Shown one piece after another: positions 25,434 through 36,770 of a DNA stretch of 64,000 nt (position 1 is the first letter of the stretch; every line of letters begins with the position of its first letter). The notes beneath the pieces were generated by a model that saw nothing but the letters and a program-made list of their open reading frames with translations, did no database searches and was not told the origin of the DNA. The stretch comes from JALYOC01 sp036675345 (GTDB lineage: Bacteria > Myxococcota > Myxococcia > Myxococcales > Myxococcaceae), in contig JAKFFE010000044.1 of the NCBI GenBank assembly GCA_036675345.1, positions 13,204 to 77,203 of the forward strand. Reading direction: 5' to 3'. Position numbers and translations under genes: made by a program.

Positions 25434-25921
25434 TCCACGCCGCCCGAGGCGCTGTTCTGCAGCGCCTCCAGCACCCGCAGGGTGTCGGGCACCGAGCGGG
25501 GCACCCGCTCGTTCTGGTACAGCGCGTACTGCAGCACCCCTTCCGGATCGATGATGAAGGTGGCGCGGATCGCGTGCCCCTTCTCCTCCACCAGGGCGTG
25601 GTAGGTCCGGGCGATCTGGTGGGTGGGGTCGGAGAGCAGCGGGAAGGTGAGCTCCCCCAGCGAGGAGGCGATCCAGGCCTTGTGCGAGTGCTTGGAGTCC
25701 ACCGAGCAGCCCAGCACCGCCGTCTGCAGGCGGCTGAACTCGGGCTCTTTGCGGGAGAACGCGTCCAGCTCGATCGGGCAGACCTGTGTGAAGTCCTGGG
25801 GATAGAAGAACAGGACCACCCACTTGCCGAGATGATCGGAGAGCGAGATCCGGGCGAAGTCCCCCTTACCGACCACCGCCTCCGCCGAGAACAGCGGAGC
25901 CTTCTGTCCGACCATCAGCAT
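25418..25921 (-). CDS. Peroxiredoxin (AhpC/TSA family) without a C-terminal resolving Cys
   Basis: About 167 residues from the ATG at 25921; an ORF extension upstream lacks a ribosome site, and the start is uncertain. Thioredoxin fold reducing peroxides, with peroxidatic Cys in FYPQDFTQVCPIE (~43) and the Arg at RVPRSV (~145). The usual 2-Cys C-terminal tail with a second VCP motif is missing; the protein ends SGGVDYTRD. The only other Cys is in VLGCSVDSKHSHKAW (~73). It may act as a 1-Cys enzyme or use a different resolving thiol. The 3' end overlaps the convergent phosphatase gene by 16 bp. Confidence 0.88.
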   Translation of the reverse strand: MLMVGQKAPLFSAEAVVGKGDFARISLSDHLGKWVVLFFYPQDFTQVCPIELDAFSRKEPEFSRLQTAVLGCSVDSKHSHKAWIASSLGELTFPLLSDPTHQIARTYHALVEEKGHAIRATFIIDPEGVLQYALYQNERVPRSVPDTLRVLEALQNSASGGVDYTRD

Positions 25922-25965
25922 CAAACGCACCGAATCCGATTGGGTTACGAAGCCGCGACTGATTA

Positions 25966-27747
25966 ATGAGGGCCTCTCCCGCCATGTCAACGCCTCCAGG
26001 CAAACCTCCGACGTCGTCCAGAAAAACGGGAACGCCCGCTGCCAAGGCGTCGCCCTCCTCCTCCGGCAAGCGGGCCGACACCCGGTCTCCCGCCGAACGC
26101 GGGGTGGTGCGTGAGTTCCAGGGCGGGCCGGACAGCCGCGGGGATGACCACCCCAAGCAGGAGGGGGCCAAGCGCAAGGAGGGCTCGTCCCGACCCGCGG
26201 ATCGTCAGCGGGGTGCGGGTGCGAAGCGGGCCAGCGCGGCGCCGGCCCGGAGCGGCTCGCGTTCGGGAGAGGGGAAGCGCCGGGACACTGCGGGGGCCGC
26301 CCGTCCGGACCCGGTGGACCGCCCGGGGCGGGAGGGCGTTCGCGAGCGCTTCTCGCGGCCGGACCGGCCGGCGGGCACCGCCCGGCGAAGCAAGCCCAAG
26401 ACCAAGGCCGAGGAGCGGGGGCTGCGGCCGATCCGCGAGGACCTGGTGACCCAGGCCTGCCTGGAGGTCTACAGCGCGATCCGCCACGACGGGCGGCTGG
26501 CGGACCGGGCGCTGGAGTACGCGCTGCGCAAGAAGAGCAACCTGTACAGCAACGAGCGGCGGGCGGTGGCGGAGCGGATCTACGCGCTGCTCCGTCGGCA
26601 GATCACCGTGGATCACCTGCTGGAGACCGCTCGACCCAGCCTGGTGGGGGTGAACACCACCGCCAAGGATCTGCTGCGACTGAGCGCCTCCCGGGTGCTG
26701 ATGGGCGAGGATCCGGTGGCGGTGGCCCGGTCGCTGCTGATGACCCACGAGGACGCGGCCACCCTCCAGTCCCTGCCGGCGGCGGCGGCGGCGATCGAGG
26801 CGCTGCCCCGGGATCAGCGCTTCCCGATCGCCGCCTCCCTTCCTCCGTTCATCGCCGAGAAGTTCCGCGCCGAGTTCGGTGACGACGCCGAGGTGGCGGT
26901 GGAGGCGATGAACGAGCGGGCGCCGCTGACCGCGCGGGTGAACACCCTGAAGATCGACCGCGAGGGGCTGATCCAGCGGCTGCGCGACGAGGGGGTGGAG
27001 TGCCGCCCCACCCCGCTCTCCCCGCTGGGGGTGCTGATGGAGACCCGGATCAACGCCTTCTCCCTGGAGACCTTCAAGGAGGGATTCTTCGAGCTGCAGG
27101 ACGAGGGAAGCCAGCTGCTGGGGATGCTGGTGGATCCGATGCCCACCCGGGTGGTGGACGCCTGCGCCGGCGCCGGCGGCAAGACGCTGCAGCTGGCGGC
27201 GGAGATGGGCAACCGGGGCGAGCTGTTCGCGCTGGACGTGGCGGAGGGCCGGCTGGAGGACCTGCGCAAGCGGGCCCGCCGGGCCGGGGTGCACAACGTG
27301 CGGGTGCGGGCGATCGCCCCCGAGGAGCCCCAGGCGCTGGAGCAGCTGCACGACCTGCTGGAGAAGGCAGACCGGGTAATGGTGGACGCGCCCTGCAGCG
27401 GCACCGGCACCTTCCGGCGCAAGCCGGACGCGCGCTACCGGCTCAGCCCCGAAGCGCTGGAGGAGCACATCGCCCGGCAGAAGCGGCTGCTCTCGCAGTT
27501 CGCCGCGCTGGTGAAGCCGGGCGGGCGGCTGATCTACGGCACCTGCAGCGTGCTCCGCGCGGAGAACGAAGAGGTGGTGGAGGACTTCCTGGCGCGCCAT
27601 CCGGACTTCCAGGTCAAGCCGGTGGCCGACGAGCTGGGCCCCGAGCTGGGCGCCCAGGTCAGCCGCGAGGGCTTCCTGCGCCTGTGGCCCCACCTGCACG
27701 GCACCGACGGCTTCTTCGGCGCGATCCTGATCCGGACCAAGAAGTAG
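25966..27747 (+). CDS. rsmB: 16S rRNA (cytosine-967-C5)-methyltransferase RsmB type
   Basis: 593 residues, longer than the usual ~430 because of a ~150-residue Lys/Arg/Pro/Ser-rich disordered N-terminus. NusB-like RNA-binding domain at ~155-300, then the Fmu/NOL1 methyltransferase: SAM loop VVDACAGAGGKTLQLAAEM (~392-410), DVAEGRLEDL, DAPCSGTGTFRR (~472) and GTCSVLRAENEEVV (~526) holding the two catalytic cysteines. It methylates C5 of a cytosine in 16S rRNA helix 31 in the family. The ATG at 25984 is an alternative start. It diverges from the peroxiredoxin. The basic tail is probably extra RNA contact. Confidence 0.9.
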   Translation: MRASPAMSTPPGKPPTSSRKTGTPAAKASPSSSGKRADTRSPAERGVVREFQGGPDSRGDDHPKQEGAKRKEGSSRPADRQRGAGAKRASAAPARSGSRSGEGKRRDTAGAARPDPVDRPGREGVRERFSRPDRPAGTARRSKPKTKAEERGLRPIREDLVTQACLEVYSAIRHDGRLADRALEYALRKKSNLYSNERRAVAERIYALLRRQITVDHLLETARPSLVGVNTTAKDLLRLSASRVLMGEDPVAVARSLLMTHEDAATLQSLPAAAAAIEALPRDQRFPIAASLPPFIAEKFRAEFGDDAEVAVEAMNERAPLTARVNTLKIDREGLIQRLRDEGVECRPTPLSPLGVLMETRINAFSLETFKEGFFELQDEGSQLLGMLVDPMPTRVVDACAGAGGKTLQLAAEMGNRGELFALDVAEGRLEDLRKRARRAGVHNVRVRAIAPEEPQALEQLHDLLEKADRVMVDAPCSGTGTFRRKPDARYRLSPEALEEHIARQKRLLSQFAALVKPGGRLIYGTCSVLRAENEEVVEDFLARHPDFQVKPVADELGPELGAQVSREGFLRLWPHLHGTDGFFGAILIRTKK

Positions 27748-27817
27748 GGGCCTGACGCAGTCCGCCCATAAAGGGGACAGGCTGCATTTTCGACCCGGCG
27801 CGTCGGAGGACGGCGCC

Positions 27818-30508
27818 TCAGGGCTCGGTCTGCCGGGGCAGGTACATCAAGCACCCGTACTCCAGATCGTGCAGGTACCGGGTGTACACGTCGGCACCCG
27901 CCAGCGCCTCTGCCCGGCGGACCTCGGCGCGCGCCGGTTCCCGTTCCTTGTACAGCCCGTAGACGTGGGCGCGGATCAGCGCCTGGTGCGCCTGGGCCGA
28001 GCGGGTGATCGCGTCCCGGTCCAGGCTCCAGGGCGGTGAAGGGTGCGAACCGGTGGCCGCAGGGATCGTCCTGCTCGTCTCCTGCTGCCCCGGAGGCGCA
28101 CCCTCGGTCACCGGGGGCCGCGGCTGGCCCTCGCGCAGAGGCGCCCCCTGCTCCACCGGCACCCGAGCGTTGTCCTCCCCGGAGAGCAGCTGCAGCGGAC
28201 TCTCCGCCGCGGCCAGCAGGTCTCCGGGCGAGAAGCCCTCCCCCCTCCCGGCGAAGTATTCGATCGCCGGCCGGTCGTCGGTGACCGGGGGGACCCCTTG
28301 CGAGTACCGCTGCAGCCCCTGGGTCCCGATCAGGTAGCTGCCCAGCACCTCCTCCACCGAGTCGTAGCCGACCTGGGCCAGGTTCTCCCTCACCGCCGGC
28401 TGGGAGAAGCGCCGCAGCAGCGTCTCCGGGTGGAGCGGGATCGGCTGGTCCGAGGCCAGCACCACCGCCTCCAGCTTGCTGGGAATCCACAGCGAGACGT
28501 AGGGGAACTCCTCCTGGATGGACTTGATCAGCGCCCGTCCCAGCAGATCCGACTGCTGATCCAGCGGGATCCACTGGGTGAGCATCCCTCCCGGCCTCAG
28601 CCTCCGCCGGATGCTCCGGTACAGCTCCTGGGAGTAGAGGTTCACCGCGCCCTGGGCGGTGGGCGGCGGAGGCTCGAAGGAGATCACGTCGTAGCGGGCG
28701 TCGGTGGCGGTGACGAAGCGGCGGCCGTCGTCGATCACGATCTTCGCCTTCGGGTGCCGGGCGACGTCCAGGTTGGTGCTGGAGAAGTACGGGGCCAGCG
28801 CCACCACGTCCGGGTTGAGATCCACCACCGTCAGCGACTCCAGGCCGGGGTAGCGGGTGAAGCTGGCCGCGGTGCTGCCGGTGCCGAAGCACACCTGGAG
28901 CACGTCCCTGGGATCCGGGTGCAGCAGCATCGGCAGGTGCGCCAACAGCCGCATGTAGCGCTGACCGGAGGGGATGGTGCCCGCGTAGGAGATCGACCCG
29001 TAGGTCACCTTCCGGAAGGAGAAGTCCGCCGGACACCACTGTGGTTCACAGCGGAAGAAGGGAGAGTCGCAGGTGGACTGCCGGTCGAACTCGAAGATTC
29101 CCACCGTCCCGTCCCGGCCCTCGCGCATCTCCAGCAGCCGGCTGCCAGACAGCGAGGAGACGCCGCGCACCAGGTGGTCGGCGGGCATCAGGGCGATCCC
29201 GATCAGCACCAGCGCCGCGGTCCCCCACAGGCTCAGCCCCTGGCGGCGGGTCCGCCCTGGCTCCAGTTGGAACACGGTCAGCCCTACCGCCAGGGTCAGC
29301 ACACAGGCAATCGCGAACGAGCGCTGGGTCCCCACCGCCGGGATCAGCGCCAGGCCCACCACCAGCGAGCCCAGGATCCCTCCCAGGGTGTTCACCGAGT
29401 ACAGCAGCCCGATCCCCGCGCCGATCCGCTCCAGCCGCTGGGTGGTGATCTCCGCCACCAGGGGAAAGGCCATCCCGATCAGGGTGGTGGGCAGCAGGAT
29501 CACCAGCGCGATGTGCGCGAAGTTCAGCAGGTGCCCCACCGCTCCGGCCCGGGCCACCAGGTGGCGGATCAGATAGCCCTCGCCCAGCAGCGCCACCGAG
29601 AGCAGGGCGGTCAGCGCCACCAGCACCTCGATCGCGGCCAGCCTCCCCAGCGGGTTCGGCTTCCCCGAGAGGCGCAAGGCGAACCACAGTCCCCCCAGCA
29701 CCAGGCCCAACAGGTACGTCACCAGCAGCAGGGTGAAGACGTAGACGCTGGACTCCATGAAGTGCGAGAGCACCCGGAACCAGAGGACCTCGTAGGCGAT
29801 GGAGGCGAAGCCGGCGACGAAGAAGGCCCCCAGCAACAGGGGCAGTCCGCGGGTGCGCGGGGACGAAGGCCCGGGGCTGGCGGGCACGGTCACCGCCATC
29901 GGCTGCAGCCGGCGGTCCAGCAGGAACGCGGCCACCGCCACCGCCCCGTTCAGCCCGGCGGCCACGAACGCGGTCCGCAGCAGGCCCAGCTGGCCGATCA
30001 GGAAGAAGCCGGCCACCCCGCAGCCCACCGCCGCCCCCAGGGTGTTCAGCGAGTACAGCACCGCGAACGAGCGCCCCACCTGCGACCGATCCTGGGCCAC
30101 CCAGCGACTGAGCACCGGCAGGGTCCCTCCCATCAGGAAGGTGGGCGGGAGGATCAGCAGGAAGGCCAGCGCCGCGCGCACCGGCAGCGGCGCCGGCAGT
30201 CCCCCCAGCAGCTCGGGGAGGTGGGAGAGCAAGAGGCTGATCCCCGCGGCGGCCAGGCCGGTGGCCAGCTCCAGCACCGCGTAGACCCGGACCGGCCGGG
30301 CCATCCGGTCCGCGCGGGCCCCGAAGAACAGGCTGCCCAGCACCAGGCCCAGCAGAAAGGCGCCCACCACCAGGCTCACCGCGAAGGTGGAGTAGCCGAT
30401 GGCCAGGGTCAGCTGGCGGACCCAGATGATCTCGAACACCAGCCCACACATCCCGGAGGCCAGGAACAGCGCGGCGACTGCCCGGCGGAGGGAGGGCTTC
30501 TGGTCCAT
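27818..30508 (-). CDS. Fused membrane transporter-like/spermidine synthase-like protein
   Basis: 896 residues. The N-terminal ~440 residues are two sets of about six to seven membrane helices, as in the fused spermidine-synthase family (for example CGLVFEIIWVRQL at ~20 and ASIAYEVLWFRVL at ~235, an internal repeat). Residues ~450-730 are a spermidine-synthase-like Rossmann domain with VLQVCFGTGST (~555), VDLNPDVV, IDDGRRF and FEPPPP. A ~110-residue disordered tail plus a Cys-containing helix closes it. The soluble part lacks a certain polyamine-site signature, so the true product is unknown. It lies between rsmB (convergent) and the M61 peptidase (divergent). Confidence 0.88.
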   Translation of the reverse strand: MDQKPSLRRAVAALFLASGMCGLVFEIIWVRQLTLAIGYSTFAVSLVVGAFLLGLVLGSLFFGARADRMARPVRVYAVLELATGLAAAGISLLLSHLPELLGGLPAPLPVRAALAFLLILPPTFLMGGTLPVLSRWVAQDRSQVGRSFAVLYSLNTLGAAVGCGVAGFFLIGQLGLLRTAFVAAGLNGAVAVAAFLLDRRLQPMAVTVPASPGPSSPRTRGLPLLLGAFFVAGFASIAYEVLWFRVLSHFMESSVYVFTLLLVTYLLGLVLGGLWFALRLSGKPNPLGRLAAIEVLVALTALLSVALLGEGYLIRHLVARAGAVGHLLNFAHIALVILLPTTLIGMAFPLVAEITTQRLERIGAGIGLLYSVNTLGGILGSLVVGLALIPAVGTQRSFAIACVLTLAVGLTVFQLEPGRTRRQGLSLWGTAALVLIGIALMPADHLVRGVSSLSGSRLLEMREGRDGTVGIFEFDRQSTCDSPFFRCEPQWCPADFSFRKVTYGSISYAGTIPSGQRYMRLLAHLPMLLHPDPRDVLQVCFGTGSTAASFTRYPGLESLTVVDLNPDVVALAPYFSSTNLDVARHPKAKIVIDDGRRFVTATDARYDVISFEPPPPTAQGAVNLYSQELYRSIRRRLRPGGMLTQWIPLDQQSDLLGRALIKSIQEEFPYVSLWIPSKLEAVVLASDQPIPLHPETLLRRFSQPAVRENLAQVGYDSVEEVLGSYLIGTQGLQRYSQGVPPVTDDRPAIEYFAGRGEGFSPGDLLAAAESPLQLLSGEDNARVPVEQGAPLREGQPRPPVTEGAPPGQQETSRTIPAATGSHPSPPWSLDRDAITRSAQAHQALIRAHVYGLYKEREPARAEVRRAEALAGADVYTRYLHDLEYGCLMYLPRQTEP

Positions 30509-30543
30509 GGAGGGAGGGTAGCTGATCTGGTATCCGATCCCTT

Positions 30544-32313
30544 ATGAGCGAAGCGGTCCGTTATCGCGTCTCGATGCCCCGGCCCCACTCCCATCTGTTC
30601 GAGGTGGAGGCCCGGTTCCCCGCCGGCGCGGACACCCTGCGCGCGGTGCTCCCGGTGTGGACCCCCGGTAGCTACCTGGTCCGGGAGTACGCCCGTCACC
30701 TCCAGGACGTGACCGCGGTGGACGCGGCCGGCAAGCCGGTGCCCTGCGAGCGCACCGACAAGCGGACCTTCGTGATCCAGGCCAACGGTGAGCCGATCAC
30801 CCTCCGCTATCGCGTCTACGCCAACGAGCTCACCGTCCGCACCAGCCACCTGGACGGGAGCCACGGGTACTTCAATGGGGCCACGGTGTTCCTGTACTCG
30901 GAGGAGCTGCGCCACCGGCCGCACCGGGTGCGGGTGGACGCGCCGGAGGGCTGGACGCCGTTCGCGGCGCTGGATCGCGACGGGGAGGACTTCGTTGCCC
31001 GCGACTACGACGAGCTGCTGGACACCCCCTTCGAGGTCGGCCCCCACACGCCGCTGAAGTTCATGGCCGCCGGGGTCCCGCACGAGGTGATCATCTGGGG
31101 CGACCCCAAGCCCGACGGACAGCGGATCACCGAGGAGCTGCGGAAGATCTGCGAGACCGAGGCCGCGCTCTTCGGCGGGTTGCCGCTCCAGCGCTACCTG
31201 TTCCTGGTGTATCTGACCGACAAGGGCCGCGGGGGGCTGGAGCATCTGGCCTCCACCGCCCTGCTCTACCCGCGCTTTGCCCTCAACAACCCCAAGGGCT
31301 GGGAGGACTTCCTCACCCTGGCGGCCCACGAGTATTTCCACCTGTGGAACGTGAAGCGGATCAAGCCGCGCGCGCTGGTCCCCTTCGACTACTCGCAGGA
31401 GAACTACACCCGCCTGCTGTGGGCGTTCGAGGGCACCACCTCCTATTACGACAACCTGCTGGTGCGTCGCGCCGGGCTGATGTCCGGGGCGCGGTACCTG
31501 ACCCGGCTGGGCGAGTCGCTGACCGCGCTGCACGGCACCCCGGGGCGCAAGGTCCAGACGCTGGTGGAGGCGTCGTTCGTTTCCTGGATCAAGCACTACC
31601 GGCCGGATGAGAACTCGGCCAACAGCGCCATCTCCTACTACCTCAAGGGGGAGCTGGTGGCGGCGCTGCTGGACCTGGAGATCCGCCGGCTGACCTCCGA
31701 TCGCCAGAGCCTGGACGACGTGATGCGGCTGCTGTGGACCCGCTACGGAGATGGGAGCGGAGTGCCCGAGGAGGGGGTGGAGGCGGCGGCGAAGGAGATC
31801 GCCGGGGAGGGGCTGCAGCCCTTCTTCGATCGCGCCCTGCGCTCCACCGAGGAGCTGGACTATTCGCCCCTGGCCCACGTGGGGCTGGAGGCGCGCTTCC
31901 GGATCAAGGAGTCGCCGCAGGACAAGGGCGGGGGCCCGGCCCGGAACAAGGACGCCAAGGTGGGCGGGTACCTGGGGATCCTCCCCAAGGGCTCGGCCTC
32001 GATTGGCGCGGTGCTGGAGGGTTCGCCGGCGATGGAGGCCGGGCTGTACCCGGACGATGATCTGGTGGCGCTGGATGGGTTCAAGGTGGATGCGAACGCG
32101 CTGCTCTCCCGCTGCGAGGACCGCAAGCCGGGGGACACCTGCCAGATCACTGTCTTCCGCCGCGACCGCCTGATGGAGGTGACTGTGCGGCTGGGGCAGA
32201 AGCCGGCCGACGCGGTCTACCTGGCCCGGGTGGATCAGCCGACCGCGGCCCAGAAGGCCGCCTACCAGGCGTGGCTGGGCGAGCGCTGGGATGAGCCGGG
32301 AGCCATCGCCTAG
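30544..32313 (+). CDS. M61 family glycyl aminopeptidase-like metallopeptidase with PDZ
   Basis: 589 residues. N-terminal beta-sandwich (~1-180), gluzincin core with zinc motif AAHEYFHLWNVKRIKP (HEYFH ~262-266) and downstream Glu, and a C-terminal PDZ domain (~470-560: GYLGILPKGS, GSPAMEAGLYPDDDLVALDG). This is the layout of M61 peptidases, which favour Gly or Ala at the N-terminus. No signal peptide, so cytoplasmic. Its promoter region is the ~35-bp spacer shared with the divergent spermidine-synthase-like gene. Confidence 0.9.
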   Translation: MSEAVRYRVSMPRPHSHLFEVEARFPAGADTLRAVLPVWTPGSYLVREYARHLQDVTAVDAAGKPVPCERTDKRTFVIQANGEPITLRYRVYANELTVRTSHLDGSHGYFNGATVFLYSEELRHRPHRVRVDAPEGWTPFAALDRDGEDFVARDYDELLDTPFEVGPHTPLKFMAAGVPHEVIIWGDPKPDGQRITEELRKICETEAALFGGLPLQRYLFLVYLTDKGRGGLEHLASTALLYPRFALNNPKGWEDFLTLAAHEYFHLWNVKRIKPRALVPFDYSQENYTRLLWAFEGTTSYYDNLLVRRAGLMSGARYLTRLGESLTALHGTPGRKVQTLVEASFVSWIKHYRPDENSANSAISYYLKGELVAALLDLEIRRLTSDRQSLDDVMRLLWTRYGDGSGVPEEGVEAAAKEIAGEGLQPFFDRALRSTEELDYSPLAHVGLEARFRIKESPQDKGGGPARNKDAKVGGYLGILPKGSASIGAVLEGSPAMEAGLYPDDDLVALDGFKVDANALLSRCEDRKPGDTCQITVFRRDRLMEVTVRLGQKPADAVYLARVDQPTAAQKAAYQAWLGERWDEPGAIA

Positions 32314-32420
32314 AGGGGCATCCGCGGCGACCAGGCAGGCTGGCCGCGACGGGCCGAAGACCGTCCTGGCGAGTGGCCGTCGTTGTCGCGGCCGGCGGTC
32401 GTCCTGTACCTTCCCTGGCC

Positions 32421-33262
32421 ATGTCCAGCGTCCAGAAGCTGCTGTCCCTGTCGGTCCCGGAGCTGCGGGAGCGCTTCCTGGATTCCCAGCGCGCGGTGCC
32501 GACCGGCTTTCTGGACGCGCTGGAGACGGACCAGCGGGCGGGAGCCCGGGACCTCGCCCGGAAGATCCGCGAGAAGCGGCACAAGAACCGGGCGGAAGGT
32601 CAGCGACTGAGGAACCTCCTCAAGTTCGAGACCGAGCTGTGGGAGTCCGGGGTGGAGTACATCGCCGGGGTGGACGAGGCCGGGATGGCGCCGCTGGCCG
32701 GACCGGTGGTGGCCGCGGCGGTGATCCTCCCCCGCGGCTACAAGCTGCGCGGGCTGGACGACTCCAAGAAGATCCTGGACGAGGCCAAGCGCGAGGAGCT
32801 GGCCAAGCACATCAAGGCGGACGCGCTCTGCTGGTCGGTGGGCCGCGCCGAGGTGGAGGAGATCGATCAGCTGAACATCTACCACGCCGGTCTGCTGGCG
32901 ATGCGGCGGGCGGCGACCTCACTGCCCACCACCCCCGGCTTCGTGCTGGTGGATGCCAGGAAGATCCCGGAGTACGAGATCCCCCAGCGGGGAATCATCC
33001 ATGGAGATGCCCTGTCGCTCTCCATCGCCGCGGCGTCGATCATCGCCAAGACCACCCGAGACGCCTGGATGGCGCAGATGGACACCCTCTACCCCGGCTA
33101 CGGCTTCGCCGAGCACAAGGGCTACCCCACTCCCTTCCACTGCCAGGCCCTCAAACGCCTGGGCGCGGTGGTGATCCACCGCCGCAGCTTCAACCGCGTC
33201 CGAGAAGTCCTGGGCCTGGACCCGGTCCAGACCGATCTCTTCACCGCACCCGAAGCCGACGG

Positions 33263-33266
<4 letters not shown>
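32421..33266 (+). CDS. rnhB: Ribonuclease HII
   Basis: 281 residues from MSSVQKLL (32421). It cuts RNA in RNA-DNA hybrids and at single embedded ribonucleotides. After an ~80-residue charged helical extension, also known in other long RNases HII, come GVDEAG (D85, E86), DDSKK (~111), DARKIPEY (~176) and AAASIIAKTTRDAWM (~197), so the DEDD metal site is intact. The loop after DEAG is M-A instead of the near-universal R-G of the GRG motif that reads the ribose 2'-OH. The 3' end overlaps the convergent acs by four bases. Cys and membrane segments are not notable. Confidence 0.92.
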
Positions 33267-35203
<1,937 letters not shown>

Positions 35204-35302
35204 GTGCGCAGGCTCCCTGGGGCGAGGCTTCTCGCTCGAGGGTACCGATCTAGGTTCATCCCCCCCACCCCACAAGGGCTCCGGGGACGGTGCGTCTGGA
35301 AC

Positions 35303-35770
35303 TTACTGACGGTCCGCCCGGTAGGTGACCGACAGTTCGCACTCGCAGGCGTTCTCCGCCCGGGAGTGGGTGCGGACGGTGAGCGCGCCTTCGAACTGGG
35401 TGGGGGTGCGGGTGATCGCGGTCAGGTGCACCGCCAGCTGATCCACCTGGCAGCTGCCCCCGGAGGCCAGCGGCACCGCGACCTCCTCCGCGGTCCCGTC
35501 CGCGTAGAACTCCTCGGCCGAGTAGCGGTAGTAGCCGATCAGCCCCAGCTCCAGCAGCTGGTACTCGATCCGCACGTAGTCTCCGGAGCGGACCATCACC
35601 CCGTCCCACAGGCCGGAGGCGGGCAGCAGCCCGCACGGGTCCTGGAGGATCTCCAGCTCGGTGAAGGCGTAGGGGCCCTCTTCCAGGTCGTGGCCACGGC
35701 TGCCGACGCAGGCCAGCGCCGCCGCGGCCAGCACCATGCAAAGGGACTGCGCAACCCGGGTCGAGCGCAC
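35303..35770 (-). CDS. Small exported lipoprotein, unknown function
   Basis: 155 residues from a GTG. Signal MRSTRVAQSLCMVLAAAALAC (written in part: lipobox ALAC), then about 130 residues with a DPCGLLPASGLWDGVMV segment and closing ENACECELSVTYRA. Five Cys in the mature part could form disulfides. Beta-rich, no catalytic motif, not recognised. It diverges from the M50 protease gene 52 bp away. Confidence 0.8.
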   Translation of the reverse strand: MRSTRVAQSLCMVLAAAALACVGSRGHDLEEGPYAFTELEILQDPCGLLPASGLWDGVMVRSGDYVRIEYQLLELGLIGYYRYSAEEFYADGTAEEVAVPLASGGSCQVDQLAVHLTAITRTPTQFEGALTVRTHSRAENACECELSVTYRADRQ

Positions 35771-35822
35771 GGCGCGATACTAAGGTGGCAGCGCCGCCGG
35801 AGCACGAGATACTGACCGCTCC

Positions 35823-36767
35823 GTGTTCGTGCTCGCCGCATTGGTGTCCCTGGGAGTGGCCCTCTGGGTCCACGAGGCCGGCCACGTGCTGACCGCCCGG
35901 CTGGTCGGGCTGCGGGTGCATCGGCTGGTGTTCGGACTGGGGCCCCGGCTGCTGACCCGGTGGCCGGGGGGAATGGAGCTGGTGATCCGGGCCCTGCCGC
36001 TGTGGGCGGAGTCGGCGGTGGAGGTGGAGACCCCGGACGCGCCGGGACGGCCGGGTCGCCGGGCGCTGGTGCTGCTGTGCGGTCCGCTGATCAGCCTCGC
36101 CTTCGGACTCTCGGTGCTCACCGGGCTGCACCTGGCCGGGACCCACGTGGTGGTGCCGCTGACGGTGGGACAGATCCAGCCGGGGTCGGAGGCGGCGCGC
36201 GCCCAGCTGCTGCCGGGCGATCGGGTGGAGCAGGTCAACGGCGCGTCGGTGGCCAACTGGCGGGAGCTGACCGAGCGGATCGAGGAGGGCTCCGGCACTC
36301 CGCTGGCGCTGTCGATCCGCCGGGGAGAGAGCCAGCTGGAGGTCAGCCTGGTCCCCCGTCCGGACGCGGAGGGGATGGGACGGATCGGCATCTCCCAGCA
36401 GTACGTCTTCCGGCGGCTGCCCCTGGGCGAGGCGGTGGAGTCCGCCGCCCTCCATTCCTGGAGCGTGGTCCGGGACGTGGTGGTGGGCGCGCTGACCCCG
36501 CGGCGCTTCTCTCCCCGGGAGCTGAGCACCGGCTGGGGGCTGGATCGCTGGCTGCGCGCCCTGGCCTCGGTCTCGGTGCTGCTGGGCGCGCTGCACCTGG
36601 TCCCGCTGCCGCCGCTGGACACCGGAGCGGCGCTGCTGGCCCTGGCGGAGCGACGCCGGAGGGCGCCCTACTCCCCCACCCAGCGTGCGGCGATCCAGCT
36701 GGGGGGCTTTCTGCTGCTGGCCGGGCTGGCGGTCGCCGCCGCCCTCTTCCGCGCCGGCCGGCTGTAG
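35823..36767 (+). CDS. Short M50 site-2-protease-like membrane metalloprotease with one PDZ
   Basis: 314 residues from a GTG. Membrane helix 1 carries HEAGH (17-21), the zinc site of site-2 proteases; the third ligand motif is VPLPPLDTG (~262-270) in a later helix. One PDZ domain at ~117-180 (VGQIQPGSEAARAQLLPGDRVEQVNG). Four membrane helices in all. This is much shorter than the RseP at 41622 and lacks its extra PDZ domains. Site-2 proteases cleave membrane-bound anti-sigma factors or leftover signal peptides; no anti-sigma gene is near. A paralogue of RseP with another substrate is likely. Confidence 0.85.
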   Translation: MFVLAALVSLGVALWVHEAGHVLTARLVGLRVHRLVFGLGPRLLTRWPGGMELVIRALPLWAESAVEVETPDAPGRPGRRALVLLCGPLISLAFGLSVLTGLHLAGTHVVVPLTVGQIQPGSEAARAQLLPGDRVEQVNGASVANWRELTERIEEGSGTPLALSIRRGESQLEVSLVPRPDAEGMGRIGISQQYVFRRLPLGEAVESAALHSWSVVRDVVVGALTPRRFSPRELSTGWGLDRWLRALASVSVLLGALHLVPLPPLDTGAALLALAERRRRAPYSPTQRAAIQLGGFLLLAGLAVAAALFRAGRL

Positions 36768-36770
36768 CCC

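Noticed and set aside
27748..27817. Terminator between rsmB and the convergent gene
   Set aside because: Only a bulged six-pair stem, with the T-run too far from it on either strand.
28043..30547. 834-residue plus-strand ORF opposite the spermidine-synthase-like gene
   Set aside because: Gln/Arg/His-rich antisense translation with no domain; the minus-strand gene has clear helices and motifs.
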